64,000 nucleotides of DNA, taken from positions 7,998,001 to 8,062,000 of the forward strand of contig CM065318.1 in the NCBI GenBank assembly GCA_033032175.1, in the 5' to 3' direction. Source of the DNA: Saturnia japonica (Eukaryota > Arthropoda > Insecta > Lepidoptera > Saturniidae). The position numbers and the translations under genes were made by a program. The notes under the pieces are model-generated. The model ran no database searches, was not told the DNA's origin, and saw only the letters and a program-made list of their open reading frames with translations. Shown in pieces: positions 20,411 through 31,900 of this stretch; within the stretch, counting starts at the first letter, position 1, and each line of letters begins with the position of its first letter.

Positions 20411-23187
20411 GTACTTCACCAATTTCTGATTCAGAGGACCTATTTTTTGAATTCTTATATAGTTAAAATTATCGTATTTTCTAATAATTTGCTATCTTAC
20501 GAGGGCATGCAATTGTCATAATGTCATAAATGTAAACCGTACACGTACGGTTGTAAACCCTGCTTCTGATAATGTCATCTCTGATATTTTAATTCAAACT
20601 TCACATACTCGTTTTTGAAAATATTTACTGTTTTTTTATAGTAGCTCGACAAATTGACTGTATTGTCTCTGTTGGATGATGTACTTTGTCTCTTTCTCTT
20701 CATATCCCCTTTCTTTTAGCGTTCCTGGTTCAAAGCTGGTAATTATTACAGCAACGAGCAATGTAATGCATTATTGCTATGCAATGTATAACAAATTATT
20801 GAAGACACTATTATTCTACTGTCAGCTATCCTTTATTATTGTTAATAATGGCAATAGTCAGCCGGCGTTACTGCAACGTGCGAATAAGCAAGCATTATGT
20901 AGAACTTTAGGACCTTTAGGTCTGAAACAGAGAGCTTTTCGCGTTTCTCACACTCAACATTACCAGCGAATTAAGATCTCTGCCTATGTCATTCCCACAA
21001 TTAAGACGAATCTAGCGACACCTCATATAATAAAATCCCTCAAGCCGTTTAGGCTACAGAGCGTGCCAAAGAAATAGACATAGATCATACATACGCTGGA
21101 AAACCTCCTTATTCGCGGTTGGGTAAAAACTAATGTTACAATGCATGTGTTTCTATAATTTTTATGGCAGAGAAAATTTGTATTTCATATTAGATAATAT
21201 GTTGGTATTTTATAAATTATGCGGTTGTAGTTATACTTTTGTTATTTACTAAGCCGCTTAATAGGTCTGTTATCTATTTCTAAAGTTACTATACCTAATG
21301 TTAAAAAATCAAAACAACAGTCGACAACAGAGAAGAACGCACGAAGAAAGCAACTGTGAATCCCAAGCCATATTTTTTTGTTTATCTAGTCAGAATTCGT
21401 TTTTATTTACTAATTGAATAAAGTAGTAAAATTTTTACTTATTTAGGATGGCACTTTTATGGTTCTGAACACATATGCCTGCCTCTTAAAGCTGCCTATA
21501 CTAAAAATAAACAAAAATTTAAAGTAATAGGCAGATTCAACTTTTTTGAACAAAAGTGACTGAAATAGTATCATTTTGGGGACATTTTTTGGCCGCCATG
21601 AGGAAATTTCGAAAATGCAATCTGGAGGCCCTGTTGTGAAATGACCTATTTATTACTGTTATTACTGTACTCTATAGTCTATGGTGAAACTGAAATGTGA
21701 ACTAGTGCTGCGGCGTTTCTGATTTTTCGGAAAACAAAACAAAACGCTTTTTTTCTTATGTTCGAGAGCAAACTGTACTGAAAAAACGAACATAAGATTC
21801 ATTGTAGCTTATTATTTACTTCAAGTTTAAAGTAATTTATTGTAACGGTTTACTGTTCATTCAAATAATAGTCCTTATAACAATTAATATAGACCTGTTC
21901 TCTCAAAACCGGTCTCGTTCTTTTTAAACTTGCTGTTGTTAAGTAGAGAAACAGTTCGTTCGTTTTTCATAGAAGAACTGGATAATAAAAGTGTACTAAT
22001 GTGAACAATCCTTTGAATCCTTCTGGTTATTTGTCTATGGTGTACAACGGCCACTGAACGGCCACCGGCCACTATCCATAGTTTAGTCCATAGATTAATA
22101 TGGTTTAGTCATCTAATATCTAATACATATATTAGTCTGTGGTCCGTGTCCAATAACCTCTCGATAAAGAGTAGTTTCTTTGCCATTATTGATTAAGGCA
22201 TTAACCAATAAATAAAAGTACTCTGTGGTCCATAGTCTAAGCAAGTCTAAGTATTGCCCATAGACCAATAACCAGAGGATAGACGACCATCTTAGAACAA
22301 TCGTTTTGTTTCGTTAGCGAGGTGATTTACACATATTCACAGACGATACACATACACAACTTTCTATAGATACCAATTTATACATTTCATTCATGATTGA
22401 TATCTCCATCGCATTTACTCTTGAAATGGCCTAATGAGCCGTCCGCTACCTCTCTCTTTCCCTCATTATATTTGTATATATGGTACTTGTCAAATTACGT
22501 TAGTGATGGAATCATACATTTAAATCGGTACTTTACGGTAAATAAGTAAACTAGTGATGTATTTTCGTGTCAATCGGTATTTTACTAAACAAATTACCGG
22601 TTTTTATCGATATTTTTGCGACGGCAACCATTTTACCAGATTTATCAAACTGAATCTTAAAATAAAAGAAACGTAAGGATTACATAATATTTATTCTTAT
22701 TGGGATTTACAAATATTAACATGCCATAAAACTTTCCCTTCATACTTCACGGGCTTAGGACCGGTGCATTGTTTTAAAACCTCAGACCTAGGAATTTCGG
22801 CAGGATCTTGAAGTGTTGTGGTGGTTTTTATTTTAATTCATACCTTATGTTGGCTCTATATTGTGTAATTTTGGCGACATTTTACGTGATGTAGTTTGGT
22901 TATTTTGCACAAGTGGATTATAAATACCTAACTGGGAACATGCATTTTAAGTTCACATAAAACTCCCTGTAAAATTTTAAAAATGGAGCCTCGATCTTGT
23001 TGAAGCTGTTTGAATATTGCAAGATAGATAATTACATTTGGGTAAATACTTATTGTTTAACATTGACTTTGGCTGAAATGTGTAATAACAGTACGAACAG
23101 TTGCCCTTCAATAAAAGAAAGACGGAGCGCATGGAACTAAAAGTGAAACCAGAAAAAAGGAAATACAAAATGGAACATTATTACAAT
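20411..23187. other. Gap without a gene
   Basis: No supported gene. The longest open frame (20,676-21,077, plus) has no family resemblance. 22,060-22,290 carries short imperfect repeats of CCATAG/CTATGG motifs. Confidence 0.4.
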
Positions 23188-23490
23188 TAAATGATCATAA
23201 GAATTAAAATATTACCATAAAACAATAGTTATTAAAAGTATATAAAATAAGTTTCTTAATATGACTCATGAATGTAGACAAAAACTACAGAAATAACAGA
23301 ATTAATCATCAATATAAAAATCAATCGCTCACAACGTATTTTTCAATATTATTACAGACAGGAAAACAAATTTATATTACAATTAATTAATTAAGATCAT
23401 AAGAATAAAAACATTACAAAATATTAACATAAAACAAAAGTTATTAAAAGTATACTTATAAAATAATTTTCTTAATATGAATCATGAATG
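23188..23490. repeat. Diverged direct duplication, about 95 bp, roughly 200 bp apart
   Basis: 23,188-23,275 and 23,387-23,490 share ATCATAAGAAT, CATAAAACAA, GTTATTAAAAGTATA, AAAATAA, TTTTCTTAATATGA and TCATGAATGT in the same order. AT-rich; no coding content. Confidence 0.6.
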
Positions 23491-24386
23491 TTGTTAAAAA
23501 ATACACCAGACAAATTTGCATGCTTCATAAAATATTTGTATGAATAATTAGTAAATATTACACATAATGCCTAATTAAGTAATCAGAAACAAAGAAAATA
23601 TGCTAGATTATGACATGATTACATACTAGAATTACATAATTATTATTTACCTTAAAAATCATAACAATACATGTGAGTATATTCATGCATCTTTTAAATT
23701 TTATTTTATAATTGATTCTGATTTAATCAATCAATGTTATATTATGTACATTAGATAACTAAGAACATTACCTAATAATAACAATGAATTATTAATAATA
23801 TATTACAACTAGTAGTAGTACTATATTTTAAAAACAATGTAAACAAAATTTGCATATTCGTTAGAATTAACTATGAGGCATACTGAAGGAATTCTGTTAG
23901 TAATTGCAGTGATATATTTTGCAAAGGCATAGTAGATATAGGTATCTAGATCCAGTAATAATATATCTATACATAATAATAGTTAATAGAGGAATTAAAA
24001 TAAAGACAATTTTAGTTGCAGAAACTATGATAATAATAAGTAGTACCTATACAGTTAAATATGATTATGTAGTACTACGCCTTCTAACTGATCTGTAACT
24101 AAATCCTTTTGTAGCTTTAGTATGGATTAAACTTTCCATTTCTACATCTTTAGATCTGGAATCAATATTATGCATTCGTCTGTTAAAATTAATGCCACCA
24201 TTGTTTTACTTGCATTCTAATAAATAACAAATAACCAAAAAGCTTTGAGAAAAGTTTCTTTGTGCATCTCACAATTGTACAATGTAGTATCAATTTTTTG
24301 TTCCAATGAACATTCTCAGGGGGAATAAAATTCTCTATGCATTCAGTGTCGTCAGTTTGAAAATTATCAATGTATGATCCATATTT
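23491..24386. other. Gap without a gene
   Basis: Very AT-rich. The last 200 bp may be the decayed 3' end of the P-element relic next to it. Confidence 0.35.
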
Positions 24387-25742
24387 TTATTGGTTTACTA
24401 AATTTTGAAAGGTACCTAACATTTTGTCATCATCATTAGCACAATTTGTAAATAATGACTTACCAGTAGTGATGTTATTAATTAATAAAGTTTTATAAGC
24501 CGAGACAAAGTGAGTACAATCTGGGTTGGTATTGAAATTACCATGTGCTCTTATTAGACCAAAAAATTTTTCTAATGGATATTGGTTTAGTTGTCGGAGA
24601 CTTAAAAACTTTACACCCTCAATAGAGCGTAAATCAGACCACAGATGTTTCATAGTTTTAATATTATGCATAAAATGCTTCAGTGACAAAGGCTTGCTTT
24701 CCCTTTCAACGGAAGAATCAAACCACATTGAATTTAGTTTCTTCACAGCATTATTCCAGAAATCTATGTGTTCAGAATTTAAAGATAGAGCATGTTGCAA
24801 TTTATAACCAGAGTGACCAAAACGATTTAAACTATCAAACAAATCATTTATAAATAAAAGTATTTCTACTGTGAAAAGATCATTATCAATATCCACATTC
24901 GGAATAGAATATTCATGCTCCTGTAGAAAAAGCAGGGACTTCATATAAACTTCAAGCGATGTAGCCACTTGTCTGCTGAATACTTGAGCAGCTAGTTTGA
25001 CCTGGAAATATACAATAAAGTAATTTTATTTATAAAATAAAAAAATAATGCAGGGCAAAGCTAGTATCCATAATATACAGACGAAGTCGCGGGTACCAGC
25101 TAGTAAATATATATTCAGTAGTATTGGAGATGAAAATGACTAAAATATGTTGAGATCTCTTTAGTATGGGCAATCATACATCACTTTTGTCAAGCAAAGT
25201 GGTCATTTTATAAACTTCACATGCGACTGGGATTTTAATAATTTTACTTACATAGGTACATAGTGTATATAAATGATTTCACGCCTATACAGGTTGATTT
25301 TTGAGATGGGTCAGTGAGAATTTTACTTACCTTCATTTTATCATATGATGTAGGTTTAACATGTTTGTCGGTGAGTTTAGTGCTTCTTGCTCGTCCACCA
25401 TTTCCATCTACTTTATACAGAATTTCAATGTACTCCCACTTAGCACGCCGATTACCGATGAGAAGATCTTTCTTCTAAAAATTATTGCGAAAACATTTTA
25501 GTAAATGAGGTACATCATAGATGTGATATAGCCGGTTACTATTAATGTTATAGGAAACATTATTATCATTGTAGCCTTCACTGCGTACAAGTTCTCTATT
25601 TGAGTCCGATATTATTAGCTGCAACATTGGCAGAGCTTTGATCACTAACTGTGGCTCTAACTATGAATCCAGCTTCAAAAATTGCAAATACTACCTCCTT
25701 GATAATATTCTTTAAAACAAATGTTTTTACTCCATCTCGAGC
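24387..25742 (-). pseudogene. P-element / THAP9-like transposase relic with an intron
   Basis: Minus strand. The most 5' part (25,742-25,610) reads DGVKTFVLKNIIKEVVFAIF, VRATVSDQSSANVAA, then after a frameshift YHIYDVPHLLKCFRNNF, the catalytic-domain signature of P-type transposases. The next exon, KKDLLIGNRRAKWEYIEILY to SYDKMK, ends at 25,331 with donor GTAAGT; the acceptor TTTCCAG precedes 25,001 and the frame joins without shift to VKLAAQVFSRQVATSLEVY. The 193-codon ORF 24,387-24,968 ends the domain with LSLRQLNQYPLEKFFGLIRA. The THAP zinc finger and N-terminus are missing, with one frameshift and one stop upstream. No terminal repeats found. Confidence 0.8.
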
Positions 25743-26122
25743 AAATTAACAATTCCACAAATTAACAAATATAAAATGTTTATTAATGTTAATTATGAAC
25801 AACGAACAATGGCGGTTCAATTTGTTTTGTCAATTTTGACAATTCCAATGAAAATGGCGGCCACAGACCAATATGGCGGAAGAATATCAATGAGTATGCC
25901 TTTGTGTGAGTATTTCTTTGTGTGAAAGAGAAACGTAGCGGGTACGCTTATGGATTTTTCCCATGTTGAGTGAAATAGATGCGCGAGCTTTTCGTGTTAA
26001 AATATATAGGCGAGTTGACAGAGCCTGGTATTGCCTATTTTTACATTTTTGGTTTAGGTGGGTACTAGGTACTGACTGCTTAAAAACATTTTAAATAAAC
26101 ATAAAAGATTAATTATTATAAT
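25743..26122 (+). promoter_or_regulatory. Putative RMI2 promoter region with three ATGGCGG motifs
   Basis: ATGGCGG occurs at 25,809-25,815, 25,854-25,860 and 25,873-25,879; the middle one, AAAATGGCGGCCAC, fits the YY1/Pho consensus. They lie 240-315 bp upstream of the RMI2 start codon in an otherwise AT-rich gap. A role in transcription is inference. Confidence 0.4.
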
Positions 26123-26858
26123 ATGACTTTTTGCCCTACAAAATATTTAATTGTAGACTTAGTTAACAAAGCTACGCCAATAGACGTTTGGTTACAGGGC
26201 ACTATAGAACAAAAAGTTGGAAATGACATTCTAATAATCTCCGATACATTCGGACGCGCAAAAATTACAAAATGCGATTCAGCTGACGGTATTATTGACA
26301 AGAATTCTTTAAAAAAAGGTTAGCGCTGCATTTATCTTAGTCCATGATATAGCTTATTTTTTATTTGACTACTTACTGGTGGCAAGTTTTAGTTAGTATA
26401 TTATGTGAAATTTAATTTTGAAGCATAAAATAAATATTTTTTGTTTACTTAGTATTTCAAATAAATATATGGGCGCCGCCAGAATTAGTTTTAGGGAGGT
26501 GCATTCAACATCTTTAAACTATACTATTAATAACAAAAAAAATCTATAATGTACAAATTAGGACAGAAATGTAGACACCTTAAGTTATTGTTCAAACAGT
26601 AACTTAATTTTTATTAATCTTGTCTATAAATTTGCTTCTCGACAGAATCATTCACAGTCACTACTTACTTTTTATTTAAATTTCCCAGGAACTTACTGCT
26701 GTTTATTAGGAACTGCTGTAAAAACAAAGGGTTTACCAGAAGTCCAAGCAGTCAAATTTATTGACTTAAGTTCTCAACCTGATATGAAAACAGCTTGGGA
26801 GATGGAAGTGAGAGAAACAAAGTTCTTTCTAGAAGGAAAAATTAAACCAGATATTTAA
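26123..26858 (+). CDS. RMI2: RMI2-like protein (RecQ-mediated genome instability protein 2), two exons
   Basis: Exons 26,123-26,318 and 26,689-26,858; donor G|GTTAGC, acceptor TTTCCCAG, phase 1. The spliced frame gives 121 residues, close to the small size of the family. Exon 1 has VDLVNKATPIDVWLQGTIEQ, as in the first OB-fold strands of RMI2; exon 2 has LLGTAVKTKGLPEVQAVKFI then DLSSQPDMKTAWEMEVRE, matching the conserved tail (LQAVK..DLS..P....W..EV) of vertebrate RMI2. Known role: with RMI1, binds TopoIIIa and BLM to dissolve double Holliday junctions. Both splice sites and the frame look functional. To my knowledge Drosophila has no RMI2, so an insect copy is useful. Residual doubt is about orthology, not coding potential. 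Confidence 0.75.
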
Positions 26859-27100
26859 TTGTTTAAGTTACAAAACAGAACACAGAAATTTTGTGGTTGT
26901 ACTATGACAATAAGGATGTGCATATTTAAAAAAAATATAAATACATATATTCAATTAATATTATAAATGCAAATGTGAGTTTGTTTGTTAAACAAACATA
27001 AAATGGCTAAACAGATTTGGATGAAGTTTGGCACACAGGCAGTTTATAGATAACCCGGATTAAGACATAGGAAACCTCCAATAGGTACAGCCAGGCACTA
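26859..27100 (+). repeat. RMI2 3' flank with LINE-tail type repeat
   Basis: After AT-rich flank, 26,965-27,100 reads AAATGGCTAAACAGATTTGG, GATGAAGTTTGGCACACAGG and TAACCCGGATTAAGACATAG, a dispersed repeat type common near lepidopteran genes. Confidence 0.5.
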
Positions 27101-27700
27101 ATTAGTAGGATGCAAGGTGCTTCTTGATAGGGGTCACTACTCACGTCGCCATGATAGCATACTTCAGTTCATATGTGAAGCAGTAAGTCTTTCAGTAGCT
27201 AGAGCTCAAAAAGGATTCACCATTAACAGGAGACAAATTAACTTTATAAAAGGCTCAACAGTAAATGCTAAAAGTAAACCCTTCTCAATCCTAAGTTCTC
27301 TGCACCTGATTGGACTATCTTAGTGGACACATATGAAAAACATTATAAAATCCCAGAGGCTGTGGTTGTTTCATCATCCAGATCAGACATATTTGTTTAT
27401 TCTTGAGAAATCAAGCATATAGTATTTGTAGAGCTTAATGTACTGTGCGAAACTAATACACCTGAAGACCACGCAATAAAAATGAATAAATATTACAATC
27501 TATGTAACGAGTTAACCAAGAACAGCGATGGTTAACTTATATGTGGTGGAAGTGGAAGCGAGAGGTATTCCAGAGAAATATCTCTATAACTTGTTATAAG
27601 ACCTCAGCCTGTCGAGAACTGCAGTAACTTCTATTTTAGAACGGGTATCTAAAGCGGCATTAACAGGCTCTTACCAAGTCTTGCTTGGCAGGGAGGGTAT
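27101..27700 (+). pseudogene. LINE C-terminal fragment with restriction-like endonuclease
   Basis: Plus strand in changing frames: RRHDSILQFICEAVSLSVAR, then DTYEKHYKIPEAVVVSSSRS followed by DIFVYS, a stop, and KHIVFVELNVLCETNTPEDH. The RSDIFVYS ... VFVEL pattern corresponds to the PD-(D/E)xK site (usually RPDI...IVFVELTV) found at the C-terminus of site-type retroelements widespread in animals. The text continues through SRTAVTSILERVSKAALTG in broken frames to about 27,690. At least three stops; RT itself is absent. Clade assignment (R2/CRE-type versus other) is uncertain. Confidence 0.65.
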
Positions 27701-28342
27701 CGCGGGCAGTCGAGGTGAGGGCTGATGTGCATCATAAGGGGGCCCCTTATACCTACACTTGGGTCGCAAGTCCCGGAGACTGCTTGTGTTCCCTCTGTCT
27801 GCTACACGATGGACCCGGCACCCACACAGTGAATCCATGGATTGCTAAGATATTTATCTCATCTATCATGGTAAAAACAATTTATTTTATTCACACAGCT
27901 GGTTCTGAATAAAGTTGAAACTAAAAATGGACTATTATTGAACTTTTGCTTTTCATTATAACATATTTACATACCTCTATAATTATTATATATATCTACA
28001 TTCAGAGACAAGGTAAAACAAGCAACAATTATGTGTACAAATCCTAGATGCGACACTGTACCTTTATTTGCAACAATATATTATGGAATTACGTTTTTGT
28101 AAGTGCTACAACACAAGTGACCAGCAGAAAACATCCTGCGTGTCATAAATACTTTGTCAGTATTTTAATACATTATATACAGCTTAATAAATAATCTTCA
28201 AGATTTTTTACAGAAATGATAATCATATTAATTATTTATCTATGCTACTATTATAAAGTAGTAAAGCTTGTATATAAGTACTGATCTAACTCTAAATAGT
28301 CTTTCACTTAAAGGAAGCTACATTATCTCCGAGTTGCAATTT
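27701..28342. other. Gap without a gene
   Basis: The first 200 bp may still belong to the LINE fragment. The rest is AT-rich and unrecognised. Confidence 0.35.
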
Positions 28343-28348
28343 TTTATT
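28343..28348 (-). terminator. Candidate polyadenylation signal of HSD17B4
   Basis: TTTATT on the plus strand, so AATAAA on the gene strand, about 415 bp after the stop codon. It is the first canonical signal I see downstream. Confidence 0.35.
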
Positions 28349-28762
28349 CTTATTGAATTTTACATTCTACTTAGGCAGACCGAAGGCAGTTGCTGAAAAC
28401 CTATAATTTGGGTAAAATTTATGGTTAATTTTAAGGATACTACCCAGTGTAGGGAAATTAAACCACGTCAGTATTTTTAAAATAGGTGTATTTTCCATCA
28501 CCATTATAAAAATAACAATAATTAATCTAATGGAATTAACATGAATAAAATCAAAATCATATTGCCAGCTTACATAAAACCATGTCTGATTTATCACAGT
28601 ACATTAAAACCGACAAATTTTATATAAAATTTTTTTAACATACATAGAAAATAAAAATATAATTCTATTGATTTTCCTCTTACTCTATATAATAAATGCA
28701 TTACCAAGTGTTCTGCCATTTAAATAACATTTCAATTAAAAAATGAACTATAAATAAATAAT

Positions 28763-28977
28763 TTAAAGTTTGGAATCCGATTTGAGCAGTGGTCCAAGTT
28801 TCTGTGCAAGCATTATATTCCCAGTAATCTTGAGCTTGCCTTTCATGTAAGCAACTTGAGGGTTGAGAGAACCAGACGCTATCTGCACAAGGTCATCATC
28901 AGCCACAGTCATTGTGGTATCAGCTTTTCCACTCTTTGGTTGACCATCATAAACAATTGGAGCTTTTAGGTCAAGTG
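28763..28977 (-). CDS. HSD17B4: HSD17B4 coding exon 14 (terminal)
   Basis: Reads [40 protein letters not shown], and [16 protein letters not shown], ending KSDSKL and TAA (28,763-28,765). Confidence 0.95.
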
Positions 28978-31900
28978 CTGTATATTAAAAAAAACAGTAT
29001 ATACAGTTAATAACAAAAAAGAATCATTACATTTCATAGACAATGAATGAGTGAAATTATAAGATAATTATTATGTATACTTAATATATTAAAGCGGAAA
29101 AGTTTTTTGTTTGTTTAAACACGGTAATCTCTGGAACTACCTGTCGGATCAGAAAAATTATTTTTGTATATGATAGCCAGACCCTCGAGGAATGGTATAG
29201 GCTATTTATGATTAGGCTACAACACTGAGATAGTCTTAAATATTGATTTTTATAACGTAAATCTGAAGTCAAGGCCCTGCCATGTTGTACAATAATATTG
29301 GTCCTTAGTATATCTTTAAAAAGTCAGCTATAGCATATGCCTATCTCCTATACATAAGCCGTAATAAGGATATTGTGACAAAGATTTATTAATAATTAAA
29401 AAGTGATTATTCGCATTATTTTTAGACATGGCATATTAATCCTTAAAAACAAAAGTTACTTTACAATAAAGACAATTTTATGAAGTTAAATTTTGCTCTT
29501 TAGAGTATGCTAGTTGAACGCATAGTTTAGGAGATAATGAAAAATTAAAATAATTTGTACTTGCGGGAAGAATAATAGTTAGTACATATATAAATGAAAC
29601 GCTTAGGAGGCGCATCATTTCAGAACAGTTTGACCAATTTAGCTAATTCATTTTTATGTTCATAATAATTCGAGTACGTTTTTAATAAAAGAAAAAACTA
29701 AAAGGTTACCCAGGAAATTGGAAAATGATAAAAAACTTTTTTTCTGGTTTTTTTTAATGATCTCCAATGAACTTTTTGTTTTGTTAATTATGTTCATGGG
29801 GAAGTTATTAGGTTAAAACGGGATAAGTGGCGCTGTGATCGAGTTATTGACTATTGGAAAAGACCGAACAACGTATGGGGTAGCTAGTTAGAAATAAAAA
29901 GCAAGAATAAATAGGGGTGGCGCCACCTGTACTTAAAATGGCCAAAAATATTTAGCACGCCTATTTTACATTAGGTTAATAGTTTAATAATATATTCAGT
30001 AAACATAAAAATATACATCGAGTCAATGGTAATTGTGTATAGGTAAGTGTATATACTTACTCCACTGCTTTATAGTTTTTCCATTTTCAGTAATATTGTA
30101 AAGGAAGATCCCTCCGACAGTTTTAGCTTTGTTTGGATTTTTCTTAACTTCTTCCTGAATTTTTGAGAACAGTGCATCACTCTTGAGAGCTCCTGATGAT
30201 GAAACTGACGGTGCTGATGTAGTCGGAGAAGTACCACCTGACACTATCTTCTTAAAATCGACGTAAGCACCTGAGCACAAACATTTACTTATAATGACAT
30301 TTGACAGTTAAGATGTATCTATTAAACAACCAAATATTAGTACTGTACTTAAAGGGACCAATTATATTGGTCCGTTTAGATTCTTTAGATTGTCAAAAAA
30401 AATACATAGTTTCATTAGGCGACAAACAAAATGGCCGTGAATCCGGGAGTCTGCTTTCTTACTCACGGTTGCCAGTCAGGTTTGGGCTAGTATAAATACG
30501 CACAAGTCGTGAATAGGATGAAAAGTCCACAAAATTGGCCTTTGGGTTGACTGATTTATATCTATACATGCCATAAAAATGTAACTGATCGCTGTCTGTA
30601 CGTGGAAGCTATATGATATAAACTATTATTGGGGGCCTTCATCAACGCAATAGAAACCAAAACAATAATTGTTAGTATTTTGGTCCGTTTAAATTTGCGT
30701 TTGTGCGCGATAATCTCAGAAACGGCTTAACTGAGCTGGATGCGTTTTTCACTAATATATTGTGGTAAGCTTCACATTAAAATTTAGTGTATGTTTTATT
30801 TCAATCAGTTCACAAATAAAAAAGTTATAACAATTTTAAAAATCACGTCGAACATTTGTTCGATAAAAATGCTATAAAATAACTATTCAGTTGAATTGGC
30901 TGAAACTTTAGACATCTGTATATTATGGTCTGTAAAATGGTGATAATTGAAATTTTATATAAGGTTTAAAAATGGACAGTTTCGGAGATTTTGACGATTC
31001 TAATATAAGTTGATCTATATGATCAGTCCTATTAAAAGGGAGTCAGCTTAACGCATAGGTATATAAAAAGCACGCCAAGTGCCGCGCCGCTGCACGGATG
31101 AGTGCCTTTAGCGCTCGCCCTCAAGCTACGGTGAAGCTGTAAAAGCCCTCTGAGGCTTCAAGGCACTTATAACAGTATAGCCAGTTCTAAAAAAAACACG
31201 CCTTGCCTGTAGCATTAAGTTATTAGCAGCGAACACACGTATTTCGGAGACGCACGGCGCCGCGGCGCTCCTTGGTAACAGTTACGTTCGATAACGCAGA
31301 GCTTAGGAGATTTTACAATATTAATTTTATTATTGCAAAACTATATCTTTATTATTTTATAATATATTTTGATAAGTAAGGTTAGTAGTTAATAAAAAAA
31401 GTACACATTAAAGACTTAAAATAAAAAAATATTTCTTACACTTTTCCTTTGTTTTCGATAATATACATTTTTTAACCGAAATATATAACATTGTCGAATA
31501 CATATATGTAAATAAGTGAACAAGGGCAGTGACCAAGCTACAGTGGTGTTCACAAATAATAATAACGGTGAAGTTACGAGGTTTCAGTCTGGCCGATATA
31601 TTAGCTCTTCTGAGGCAGTTTGGCGTATTTTAAGTTCATGAGACATCCATTCGTTATCTACCTTGACTTACATCTTGAAGGTGGACAAAGAGTGATAATG
31701 TGACGGAGCGTTTAGAAAACCCAAAACAAACCACTCTACTCGCTGTCTCTCAACTTTGCGAGACAAATGCATTTGCTAAGTTACTCTTATACAACGAAAG
31801 TTTCATCAATTATTATACCTATAATAAACAACAGGCAATATTCAACCGCAGAAGACATGGAACAGCTGTAGATATAGAACCAGGTATTTTCAAAGAACAC

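Noticed and set aside
20676..21077. 133-codon plus-strand ORF
   Set aside because: No recognisable domain; it lies in a repeat-like gap and the length is not exceptional for chance.
28367..28597. 76-codon minus-strand ORF downstream of HSD17B4
   Set aside because: It lies in the 3' UTR/flank and has no similarity to anything known to me.
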